Shown here piece by piece: positions 7,035 to 13,889 of a stretch of DNA of 18,270 bases (the stretch's first letter is position 1; every line of letters begins with the position of its first letter). The notes under the pieces are model-generated. The model saw only the letters and a list, made by a program, of their open reading frames with translations, searched no databases and was not told the origin of the DNA. Made by a program: the position numbers and the translations under genes. Source of the stretch: an uncultured Alphaproteobacteria bacterium. Lineage in GTDB: Bacteria; Pseudomonadota; Alphaproteobacteria; Rhizobiales; Pleomorphomonadaceae. The stretch covers positions 1 through 18,270 of the forward strand of contig CALCDT010000140.1 in NCBI GenBank assembly GCA_937900425.1, in the 5' to 3' direction.

Positions 7035-7793
7035 ATGTCCCGCAGCCTGTCCTGCGCCGCCGCCGTCGCCCTGGTGATGCTCGCGGCTCTTCCCGCCCGG
7101 GCCGAGGACGACGACGAGATCCTCGTCGCCCCGTCGGTGGCGATGCCCTTCGACTGGTCGGGCATCTACGTCGGCGCTCACGCCGGCTACGGCTTCGGCG
7201 AGACGGAATCGAACCTCAAGCGGCAACTCGGCTTCTCCTCGCCGCTCGGCTCCCTCGACGTCGACGGTTTCGTCGGCGGCGTCCACGCCGGCATCACCTA
7301 TCAGATGACCGGCTTCGTCGTCGGCCTCGAAGCCGATTTCGGCGGTTCCACCGTCGGCGGCAGCGGTGTGGACACCAATCCGCTGTTCGTCGGTCCGGTG
7401 CACGGCACCTGGGATCTCGAATGGCAGGGTTCGGTGCGCGCCCGCCTCGGCTACGCCGTCGACCGCCTGCTGGTCTACGGCACCGGCGGCTTCGCCTACG
7501 GCAACGCCGCGATCAAGGCCTCGGTGACGAGCGCGGGCGGCGGCGGCCCGGCGACGGCGGCCGCCGCGGCGGCGACCACGACCTCGGCCAGCGAGGACAA
7601 GTTCCTCACCGGCTGGACCCTCGGCGCCGGCCTCGAATACGCCTTCACCGACAATCTGATGGCGCGTGTCGAATACCGCTACACCGACCTCGGCGAGGCG
7701 ACCTACTCGGCGACCACCGCCCTCGGCGCCGGCTCGGCCAGTTTCGGCGTCACCGACAGCCAGGTTCTCGCCGGCATCAGCTACCGCTTCTGA
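7035..7793 (+). CDS. Outer-membrane beta-barrel protein (Omp25/Omp31-like porin family)
   Basis: About 252 residues; ATG 7026 would add three. A clean Sec signal peptide (SRSLSC, a hydrophobic core, then LPARA before EDDDE) leads into FDWSGIYVGAHAGYGFG, the hallmark first strand of small rhizobial and Brucella outer-membrane proteins. Alternating strands continue through VGLEADFGGS and SVRARLGYAVDRLLVYGTGG, then ARVEYRYTDLGEA, to a C-terminal SYRF. A terminal Phe on the last strand is the Bam recognition feature. A loop rich in Gly, Ala and Thr (about residues 170-190) is probably surface exposed. It is expected to be an abundant structural protein or small porin. The gene stands alone behind a CtrA-like site. 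Assignment to the fold is firm; assignment to a particular Omp orthologue is not. Confidence 0.9.
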   Translation: MSRSLSCAAAVALVMLAALPARAEDDDEILVAPSVAMPFDWSGIYVGAHAGYGFGETESNLKRQLGFSSPLGSLDVDGFVGGVHAGITYQMTGFVVGLEADFGGSTVGGSGVDTNPLFVGPVHGTWDLEWQGSVRARLGYAVDRLLVYGTGGFAYGNAAIKASVTSAGGGGPATAAAAAATTTSASEDKFLTGWTLGAGLEYAFTDNLMARVEYRYTDLGEATYSATTALGAGSASFGVTDSQVLAGISYRF

Positions 7794-7982
7794 GCGGGGG
7801 CTTCGGGGGGCGAGGGAATACGGCCGCCGCCGCCACGCGCCGGCCGTTTCGGGTTCGAGGGGGAGGAGGCGCTGGGCGGTTCGCGCCGGGCGGGGCGGAG
7901 TTGTCCCGTTCGATTCGAACCCCGGTCTCTCCACCGTCATCACCGACCTCGCGCCCTGTCGTCCGCTTCGCAAAGGGTTCCT

Positions 7983-8290
7983 GTCGATCGACGCCTGATT
8001 TCACGACGACAATCGCCGGCATGCCTTGTGCTGGCTCGGAGCGGCATCTCGGCCCGGCGGCGGCGCCCCCGACGAATTCCCTCTCGGTCGTCATCGCCGG
8101 GCTCGACCCGGCGACCCAATGGCCGTGCGGCGAAGACCGGTCCAGGGTGTTGATTTAATGGAATTGTCACCCTTCTCCGACACCGTTCCGCTCGGCGAGG
8201 CCATTGGGTCACCGGCTCGAGGCCGGTGATGACGGAAGAGAGGCAGAGCTTCCTGACGGCCGCCGAATATGCCGAACCGGACAGCAGTGG
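7983..8290. repeat. Long dispersed repeat, copy 1 (upstream of flhA)
   Basis: This segment matches 10933-11238 in the same orientation. Both begin GTCGATCGACGCC and share CGAATTCCCTCT, the 36-bp inverted arms, GCGGCGAAGACCGG, GATGACGGAAGAGAGGC and GCCGAATNTGCCGAACCG. Similarity is near-identical around the arms and looser in the flanks. No transposase is encoded, so it is a non-autonomous or extragenic repeat. Confidence 0.8.
8089..8234. repeat. Inverted 36-bp arms within repeat copy 1
   Basis: The left arm 8089-8124 and right arm 8199-8234 are inverted copies agreeing at 32 of 36 positions by eye, around a 74-bp spacer. Each arm is itself a hairpin (CCGGG-ctcga-CCCGG on the left; CACCGGC-ctcga-GCCGGTG on the right) ending in CCCAATGG or its complement. 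The form resembles rhizobial mosaic palindromes or a small MITE. Confidence 0.8.
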
Positions 8291-8520
8291 CGAAGGCGGA
8301 CCATGACGGACGGAGCGCGACCAAGGCGCGGAGTCCGATGCCGGCGAGCCCATGAACGGAGCTGCCTCCTTGTCCTTGAAGAGCATCCACCTGTGATCGT
8401 ATCGCGGCTCGCGCCTCGCGCCACCACCGGCTTCCCCCGCAATCGCCAGCGCACCGTCAGCCGGTCACGCGGTCCCGTCTCCGGTATCGACGGCGACCGC
8501 CGACACCCGACCGCCGCCCC

Positions 8521-8548
8521 CGACTGCCGACTGCCGACTGCCGACTGC
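8521..8548 (+). repeat. Four tandem copies of the 7-mer CGACTGC
   Basis: CGACTGC is repeated four times without a mismatch at 8521-8527, 8528-8534, 8535-8541 and 8542-8548. It is non-coding and lies 24 bp before the CtrA-like site of flhA. A seven-base unit can vary in copy number by slippage. Confidence 0.9.
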
Positions 8549-8571
8549 CGGCATCGACCCGGCGCCCCCCG

Positions 8572-8590
8572 TTAACCAATCGGTAACCAT
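8572..8590 (+). promoter_or_regulatory. Candidate CtrA-binding site upstream of flhA
   Basis: TTAA (8572-8575), seven bases, GTAA (8583-8586) then CCAT. One mismatch to TTAA-N7-TTAA, and both halves carry the following CC (TTAACC, GTAACC). In Caulobacter the flhA orthologue (flbF) is an early flagellar gene activated by CtrA, so site and gene agree. It lies about 60 bp before the chosen ATG, suitable for overlap with a -35 region. Confidence 0.55.
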
Positions 8591-8596
8591 GCACCC

Positions 8597-8609
8597 GGCA
8601 ATTATTGCC
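8597..8609. promoter_or_regulatory. Palindrome GGCAATTATTGCC in the flhA leader
   Basis: Six-base arms around one central base, 7 bp beyond the CtrA-like site. It could be a second regulator site or part of the promoter core. The spacing of GG and GC (10 bp) rules out a normal sigma-54 promoter. Confidence 0.3.
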
Positions 8610-8650
8610 CACCGGCGCGTCGCCGGGCGAAGCAGGTGAGTGGGACCAGG

Positions 8651-10762
8651 ATGGCGGACACCGGCGCGGCGACCTCGGGCGGCTTCAACATCGCCAATCT
8701 GAAGCGTACGGTGCTGCGCGGCGACGTCGGCCTCGCCCTCGGCGTGATGGTCATCCTCGTGGTGCTCATCCTGCCGATGCCGGCGCTGCTGCTCGACATG
8801 TTCCTCGCCGTCTCGATCATCTTCTCGGTGATGATCCTGATGACGTCGCTGTTCATCCAGCGCCCGCTCGAATTCTCGTCCTTCCCGACCGTGCTGCTGA
8901 TCGCGACCATGCTGCGGCTGTCGCTCAACCTCGCCTCGACGCGGCTGATCCTCGCCCACGGCCACGAGGGCGAGGCGGCCGCCGGCCACGTCATCGAAGC
9001 CTTCGGCAGCTTCGTGATGGGCGGCAACTTCGTCATCGGCCTCATCGTATTCGCCATCCTCGTCGTGGTGAACTTCATCGTCATCACCAAGGGTTCGGGC
9101 CGCATCGCCGAGGTCGCCGCCCGCTTCACCCTCGACGCCATGCCCGGCAAGCAGATGGCGATCGACGCCGACCTCTCCGCCGGCCTCATCGACGAGAACA
9201 GCGCCCGCCAGCGCCGCAAGGACCTCGAGGACGAGAGCTCCTTCTTCGGCGCCATGGACGGCGCCTCGAAGTTCGTGCGCGGCGACGCCATCGCCGGCCT
9301 GCTCATCACCTTCATCAACGTCATCGGCGGCATCGTCATCGGCGTCGTCCAGATGGACCTGACCTTCGCCGAGGCCAGCCGCAGCTACACCCTGCTCACC
9401 GTCGGCGACGGCCTCGTCTCGCAGATCCCGGCGCTGATCGTCTCCACCGCGGCCGGCCTGCTGGTCTCCAAGGCCGGCGTCACCGGCGCCGCCGACAAGG
9501 CGCTGATCGACCAGTTCTCGAACTATCCGACCGCCCTCGGCATGTCGTCCTTCGTCATGGCGGTGCTGGCGCTGCTGCCGGGCATGCCGGTCGTCCCCTT
9601 CCTCGCCCTCTCCGCCGGCGCCGGCTGGCTCGCCTATCGCGCCGGCGGCTGGCGGCGCAAGAAGGAGGAGGTCAAGGCCGAGGAGAAGGCCAAGGCCGAG
9701 GCGCCCCCGCCCCCGCCCGCCGAGGAGCCGATCACCTCGGCCCTCAAGATCGACGAGCTCAAGGTCGAATTCGGCTACGCCCTGCTGCCGCTGATCAACG
9801 GCGCCGGCGGCAACGGCGACAGGCTCTCCGACCAGATCAAGGCGCTGCGCCGGCAGATCGCCATGGAGATGGGCTTCGTGATGCCGCCGGTGCGCCTGCT
9901 CGACAACGTCCAGCTCACCGCCAACTCCTACGTCATCAAGGTCAAGGAGGTCGATTCCGGCTCCGGCTCGGTCTTCCCCGGCCAGTTCATGGTGATGGAC
10001 CCGGCCGGCAAGCCGGTCGCCCTGCCCGGCACCCAGACCACCGAGCCGACCTTCGGCCTGCCGGCGACCTGGGTCGAAGGTTCGCTGCGCGAGGAGGCCG
10101 CCATCCGCGGCTACACCGTGGTCGACCCCGCCACCGTGCTCTCCACCCACCTCTCCGAGGTGCTCAAGAACAACGTCGCCGAACTGCTGTCCTACGCCAA
10201 CGTCAAGGCCCTGCTCAAGGAACTGCCGAAGGAGCAGGCCAAGCTGGTCGAGGACATCAGCCCGAGCCAGATCTCGACCTCCGGCATCCAGCGCGTGCTC
10301 CAGCAACTGCTGCAGGAGCGCATCTCGATCCGCGACCTCTCCACGATCATGGAAGGCATCGCCGAGGCGGTCGGCTTCACCCGTTCGACCCAGGCGATCA
10401 CCGAGCACGTCCGCGCCCGCCTCGCCCGCCAGATCTGCGCCCAGCACACGGCGCCCGGCGGCTACCTGCCGCTCGTTACCCTTTCGCCGGTCTGGGAACA
10501 GGCCTTCATCGAGGCCCTCGTCGGCGAGGGCGACGAGAAGCGCCTCGCCATGGCGCCGTCGAAGCTGCAGGAATTCGTCGGCAAGGTCCGCGACGCCTTC
10601 GAGGACGCCGCGCGCAAGGGCGAGTTGCCGGTGCTGATGACGAGCCCGATGGTGCGCCCCTACGTCCGCTCGATCGTCGAACGCTTCCGCGCCCACACCG
10701 TGGTGATGAGCCAGGCCGAGGTCCACCCCCGCGTCCGCCTCAAGACGGTCGGGATGATCTGA
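8651..10762 (+). CDS. flhA: Flagellar biosynthesis protein FlhA (type III export gate)
   Basis: A 703-residue protein of normal family length. The inner-membrane half has clear hydrophobic helices (about residues 25-45, 48-70, 120-145, 212-235, 255-272, 300-330). The FHIPEP family signature, GRIAEVAARF followed by TLDAMPGKQMAIDAD, lies at about 150-174. A charged Lys/Glu then Pro-rich linker (~335-360) leads to the cytoplasmic domain (ITSALKIDELKVEFGYALLP onward), which forms the nonameric ring that docks substrates and chaperones for export. The start is ATG 8651, ten bases after CAGGTGAG; GTG 8636 is an in-frame alternative. No flhB, fliR or other flagellar gene is adjacent. The CtrA-like site upstream suggests cell-cycle control of flagellar assembly. 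Confidence 0.95.
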   Translation: MADTGAATSGGFNIANLKRTVLRGDVGLALGVMVILVVLILPMPALLLDMFLAVSIIFSVMILMTSLFIQRPLEFSSFPTVLLIATMLRLSLNLASTRLILAHGHEGEAAAGHVIEAFGSFVMGGNFVIGLIVFAILVVVNFIVITKGSGRIAEVAARFTLDAMPGKQMAIDADLSAGLIDENSARQRRKDLEDESSFFGAMDGASKFVRGDAIAGLLITFINVIGGIVIGVVQMDLTFAEASRSYTLLTVGDGLVSQIPALIVSTAAGLLVSKAGVTGAADKALIDQFSNYPTALGMSSFVMAVLALLPGMPVVPFLALSAGAGWLAYRAGGWRRKKEEVKAEEKAKAEAPPPPPAEEPITSALKIDELKVEFGYALLPLINGAGGNGDRLSDQIKALRRQIAMEMGFVMPPVRLLDNVQLTANSYVIKVKEVDSGSGSVFPGQFMVMDPAGKPVALPGTQTTEPTFGLPATWVEGSLREEAAIRGYTVVDPATVLSTHLSEVLKNNVAELLSYANVKALLKELPKEQAKLVEDISPSQISTSGIQRVLQQLLQERISIRDLSTIMEGIAEAVGFTRSTQAITEHVRARLARQICAQHTAPGGYLPLVTLSPVWEQAFIEALVGEGDEKRLAMAPSKLQEFVGKVRDAFEDAARKGELPVLMTSPMVRPYVRSIVERFRAHTVVMSQAEVHPRVRLKTVGMI

Positions 10763-10783
10763 CTCCGGCTTCCGGTTGAGACG

Positions 10784-10815
10784 CCCTCCCCCCTCACTTG
10801 AGTGGCGGCGGAGGG
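10784..10815 (+). terminator. Stem-loop after flhA, possible terminator
   Basis: CCCTCC (10784-10789) pairs with GGAGGG (10810-10815), with an inner stem CACT-TG-AGTG (10795-10804). It begins 21 bp after the flhA stop. There is no T-run, so intrinsic termination is uncertain. Confidence 0.35.
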
Positions 10816-10932
10816 AGTGGCTCACGACCGCGTCGGATCACGGCCAGGGAATCGGGGCGCGCGCCCTCCCGAAGACCGCTCCACCATTATTCCTGCACGC
10901 AAGCACTGCAACCCGGGTCGCGTTCGGCCCCA

Positions 10933-11238
10933 GTCGATCGACGCCTTGATGCCATACCGATAGTCGTCGGCGCGCCTTGTGCGGATTCGCAGCGCTTCTC
11001 GGCCCTGCGGACCGCTGCACCACCGAATTCCCTCTCCGTCGTCATCGCCGGGCTCGACCCGGTGACCCAATGGCCGTGCGGCGAAGACCGGGCCAACGCT
11101 TTGACCAAGCGTGTTTGTCTCACTCTCAAGGCCATTCCGGCCGGTGAGGCGATTGGGTCACCGGCTCGAGGCCGGTGATGACGGAAGAGAGGCTGAGATC
11201 CCCGACTCACGCCGAATTTGCCGAACCGCACGGCAGTG
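10933..11238. repeat. Long dispersed repeat, copy 2 (downstream of flhA)
   Basis: The second copy of the element at 7983-8290, same orientation, with starts 2,950 bp apart. The left 36-bp arms of the two copies differ at one position, as do the right arms. The spacers share their first ~20 bases and then diverge. The pair encloses flhA and its promoter. Confidence 0.8.
11040..11183. repeat. Inverted 36-bp arms within repeat copy 2
   Basis: Left arm 11040-11075 and right arm 11148-11183, inverted, agreeing at 32 of 36 positions, with a 72-bp spacer. The architecture is the same as copy 1. Chance frames through it read VIAGLDPVTQWP-like peptides and are not genes. Confidence 0.8.
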
Positions 11239-11599
11239 CGCGCACGCCGAAATCCGCCCCCGCGGGCGTCGCCATTGCGCCGGCGTACAAGGCTCCCCGC
11301 CGCTCCGACGAAGCCGCCGCCCTTCCCAGCCGCTGCCGCGACCCCGCCCCATTCGTCCGATCACTTCGCCCCCGGCCGGAACAATCGCGCCGACCCGGCA
11401 TTCTTCGGAAAATGCCGCACGGACCGGCGGCGACCCTTTTTCATCGAAGAGGCGGGGCGAACCGTTCCAGATCCGATCGTGAGACTTCCGAGGCATCCGG
11501 CTTCGGAAAACACGGCCTCCCGGGACCCTGCGGTCGTCGGGACGCCGCCACGTGACGACGAGGAGCACGCCCGCGCACGAACCGCGGAAAGCGAAAGCC
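11239..11599. other. Non-coding leader before the small membrane protein gene
   Basis: No gene is convincing here. The one notable structure is a hairpin, CGGCATT (11396-11402) pairing with AATGCCG (11411-11417) over the loop CTTCGGAA, with a CTTTTTC run about 20 bases further on. It may be a weak terminator or leader structure. Long frames on the minus strand run antisense to the small gene and have no coding character. Confidence 0.4.
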
Positions 11600-11914
11600 A
11601 TGGCCACCAACGAATCGATCGCGTCCTCGTCTTCCCCGATCTTCGCCCTGCGTCGCGGCGACGTCAGGTCCCGCATCGCCCGGCTCGCGCCCGAGAGCTT
11701 CGGCCTCGACGCCGCCATCGCCGGCTCCACGGCCTTCGCCATCCTTTGGGCGATCGGCGTCCTCGTCGTCTCGCTCGGCGCGATGATGCTGTTCGCCGCC
11801 TCCGGCGACACCCGCTTCGTCGACGCCTACGGCAACGCCGACGTCATCGCCGCCGCCCTCGCCCTGCCCGGCGGCATCGCGGTGATGATCTCCAGCCTGT
11901 CCCGCCGTCGCTGA
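11600..11914 (+). CDS. Small hypothetical membrane protein
   Basis: 104 residues from ATG 11600, with GGAAAG about ten bases upstream. I do not recognise the family. The first ~40 residues are polar with several Arg and Ser. A long hydrophobic segment follows (AAIAGSTAFAILWAIGVLVV through LGAMMLFAA, about residues 40-72), then a short polar piece (TRFVDAYGNAD) and a second hydrophobic stretch (VIAAALALPGGIAVMISSL), ending SRRR. This suggests two membrane helices with an Arg-rich cytosolic end. Third codon positions are strongly G/C, like the neighbours, which supports real coding. It converges on the ABC exporter gene, 61 bp apart. Function unknown. Confidence 0.65.
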   Translation: MATNESIASSSSPIFALRRGDVRSRIARLAPESFGLDAAIAGSTAFAILWAIGVLVVSLGAMMLFAASGDTRFVDAYGNADVIAAALALPGGIAVMISSLSRRR

Positions 11915-11926
11915 CACGCCGGGCGA

Positions 11927-11977
11927 ACCGGCCTCGGCCGGTCGGCCGTGCTCCCGGACGCCCGAGCCGGCCGGCTC
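11927..11977. terminator. Paired hairpins between convergent genes
   Basis: ACCGGCC-TC-GGCCGGT (11927-11942) and the perfect palindrome GAGCCGGCCGGCTC (11964-11977) lie between the small membrane protein and ABC exporter genes. The second overlaps the exporter stop codon. No T-runs, so a bidirectional terminator is only plausible. Confidence 0.4.
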
Positions 11978-13760
11978 AGCCGGCCCGCGTCAGCCGCGCG
12001 ACCTCCTCGTTCTGCAGCCGTCCCGCCCCGTCGGCGAGCAGGTGCCCGTCGAGCGACTGCGCCGCGACGAGGCGGGCATAGGCCCCGCCCCGCGCCATGA
12101 GGTCGTCGTGGCGCCCGGTCTCGATCACCCGGCCCTCCCCCATGACAACGATCCGGTCGGCATGGCGCACGGTGGCGAGCCGGTGGGCGATGACGAGCGA
12201 GGTCCGGCCCTCCGCGAGTTCCGCCAGCGCCTCCTGGATCGCCCGCTCGGTCTCGGTGTCGAGTGCCGAGGTCGCCTCGTCGAGGATCAGGATCGGCGGG
12301 TTCTTGAGGAAGATCCGCGCGATCGCCACCCGCTGCTTCTGCCCGCCGGACAGCTGCACCCCGCGCTCCCCGACCACGGTGTCGAGACCGTCCGGCAGGT
12401 CGGCGACGAAGCCGCCGAGCCGGGCCCGCCGCGCCGCCTCCAGGATCTCGGCGTCGCTGGCCCCGAGCCGCCCGTAGGCGATGTTCTCGCGGATCGAGCC
12501 GGCGAACAGGAAGACGTCCTGCTGGACGATGCCGATCTGGCGGCGCAGCGAGGCGAGGGTCAGATCGCGCACGTCGTGACCGTCGATCAGGATGGCGCCG
12601 CCGTCGACGTCGTAGAAGCGCGGCACCAGCGACAGCAGCGTCGTCTTGCCGGCCCCCGAATGGCCGACGAAGGCGACCGTCTCGCCGGCGGCGAGTTCGA
12701 GGTCGACGCCGGTGAGCACCGGGCGGGCCGGATCGTAGCCGAAGGTGACCTTTCGGAAGCTGAGGCCGCCGGCGAGCGGCGGTGCCTCGACCGCTCCCGG
12801 CCGGTCGGCGATGTCGGGCTCGGTCGCCAGCAGTTCGCGGTAGCGGGCGAAGCCGGCGATGCCCTTGGGATAGGTCTCCACCACCGCCGCGATCTTCTCC
12901 AGCGGCTGGTAGAACACGTTGACGAGCAGCAGGAAGCCGACGAAGCCGCCGACCGTGAGGCTGCCGGTCGAGACGAACCACGCCCCGGCCAGCAGAACCA
13001 GCACCTGGACGAGGCGCATGCCGAGGTAGTTGATCGTCAGGCTCGCCGCCATGATGCGGTAGGCACCGAGCTTGGTCGTCATGTAGGCCCGGTTGTCGGC
13101 GGCGAACAGCGCCCGCTCGTGGTCCTCGTTGGCGAAGGCTCTGACCACCCGGGCGCCGCCGACGTTCTCCTCGATCCGGGCGTTGAAGGCGCCGACCCGG
13201 CCGAACTGGTCGCGCCAGTTCGCCGTCATCTCGCGGCCGAAGCGCAGCACCAGGAAGAGGATCAGCGGCACGATGACGAGGGTCATCGCCGCCAGCGGCG
13301 CGTGGACCGTGAACATCAGGGCGAGCGCGCCGAGGAAGGTCATCACCGCGATGAACAGGTCCTCCGGCCCGTGATGGGCGACCTCGCCGATCTCCTCCAG
13401 ATCCTTGGTCAGCCGGCCGATCAGGTGGCCGGTCTTCTGCTTGTCGAAGAAACGGAAGGACAGCGTCTGGAGATGGTCGAAGGCCCGCCGCCGCATCTCG
13501 GTCTCGATGCTGATGCCGAGCACGTGGCCCCAGTAGGTCACCACCGCCATCAGCACCGCGTTGACGACGTAGATCGCGAGCAGGCCGACGACGGCGAGGA
13601 TCAGCAGCGTCCAGTCGCCCCGGGGCAGCAGGTCGTCGACGAAGGCCGTCACCGCCAGCGGAAAGGTGAGGCTCAGCAGCCCCGACAGCACCGCGCAGCC
13701 GAAATCGAGGAAGAACAGCCGCTTGTGCGGGGCGTAGTAGGCGGCGAAGTCCTTGAGCAA
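11976..13760 (-). CDS. ABC exporter, fused membrane and ATPase domains (MsbA-like)
   Basis: An inner-membrane half-transporter of about 594 residues that would work as a homodimer. A six-helix permease domain (~15-290) includes the coupling-helix region RAFDHLQTLSFRFFDKQKTG. The ATPase domain has Walker A GHSGAGKTT (~366-374), Q-loop IVQQDVFLF, signature LSGGQKQR (~470-477), Walker B ILILDEATSALD (~490-501) and switch His in VIAHRL (~526). All catalytic parts are intact. I chose TTG 13760 because homologous sequence begins at MLKDFAAYY; no ATG lies upstream in frame, and upstream TTG 13865 would add 35 residues over promoter-like AT-rich DNA. Lipid, polysaccharide or drug export are all possible. 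It lies 129 bp behind dnaE2 on the same strand but is probably separately transcribed. Confidence 0.88.
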   Translation of the reverse strand: MLKDFAAYYAPHKRLFFLDFGCAVLSGLLSLTFPLAVTAFVDDLLPRGDWTLLILAVVGLLAIYVVNAVLMAVVTYWGHVLGISIETEMRRRAFDHLQTLSFRFFDKQKTGHLIGRLTKDLEEIGEVAHHGPEDLFIAVMTFLGALALMFTVHAPLAAMTLVIVPLILFLVLRFGREMTANWRDQFGRVGAFNARIEENVGGARVVRAFANEDHERALFAADNRAYMTTKLGAYRIMAASLTINYLGMRLVQVLVLLAGAWFVSTGSLTVGGFVGFLLLVNVFYQPLEKIAAVVETYPKGIAGFARYRELLATEPDIADRPGAVEAPPLAGGLSFRKVTFGYDPARPVLTGVDLELAAGETVAFVGHSGAGKTTLLSLVPRFYDVDGGAILIDGHDVRDLTLASLRRQIGIVQQDVFLFAGSIRENIAYGRLGASDAEILEAARRARLGGFVADLPDGLDTVVGERGVQLSGGQKQRVAIARIFLKNPPILILDEATSALDTETERAIQEALAELAEGRTSLVIAHRLATVRHADRIVVMGEGRVIETGRHDDLMARGGAYARLVAAQSLDGHLLADGAGRLQNEEVARLTRAG

Positions 13761-13842
13761 CGGCGGTGAGCCTTCTTCTGTCCGTAGGAGGAGGCGAGGG
13801 ACGGTCCGGATCGACCCGCGCCCGCCGGCCGGCACAGCACAA

Positions 13843-13852
13843 TCAAATTTGA
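13843..13852. promoter_or_regulatory. Palindrome TCAAATTTGA before the ABC exporter
   Basis: A 10-bp perfect palindrome in an AT-rich patch between dnaE2 and the exporter gene. On the minus strand a CTTGAA hexamer (13866-13861) lies just upstream and could be a -35 element. It may mark the exporter promoter or an operator; the -10 is unclear. Confidence 0.3.
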
Positions 13853-13889
13853 CCGGCACTTTCAAGTTTTTCCGGCCAAGGTCGCCGCC

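Larger units (their letters stand above)
7794..8650. other. Long intergenic region before flhA
   Basis: I see no convincing gene in these 857 bases. The stretch 7794-7982 is plain GC-rich sequence. A long repeat copy fills 7983-8290, 8291-8520 shows nothing recognisable, and 8521-8650 holds a 7-bp tandem repeat, a CtrA-like site, a small palindrome and the flhA leader. Short open frames here read through the repeats and lack ribosome sites. Confidence 0.6.

Noticed and set aside
8026..8390. Short open frames in the flhA upstream repeats giving VIAGLDPATQWP-like peptides.
   Set aside because: The similar peptide in both repeat copies simply reflects the repeated DNA; there are no ribosome sites and several frames overlap on both strands.
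8521..8548. CRISPR-like array.
   Set aside because: The units are seven bases long with no spacers; it is a simple tandem repeat.
8597..8609. Sigma-54 promoter reading of GGCAATTATTGCC before flhA.
   Set aside because: The GG and GC elements are 10 bp apart instead of the required 12.
11158..11811. A 217-residue minus-strand frame across the repeat and the small membrane gene.
   Set aside because: It is mostly low-complexity, runs antisense to the better-supported gene at 11600-11914, and starts inside it.
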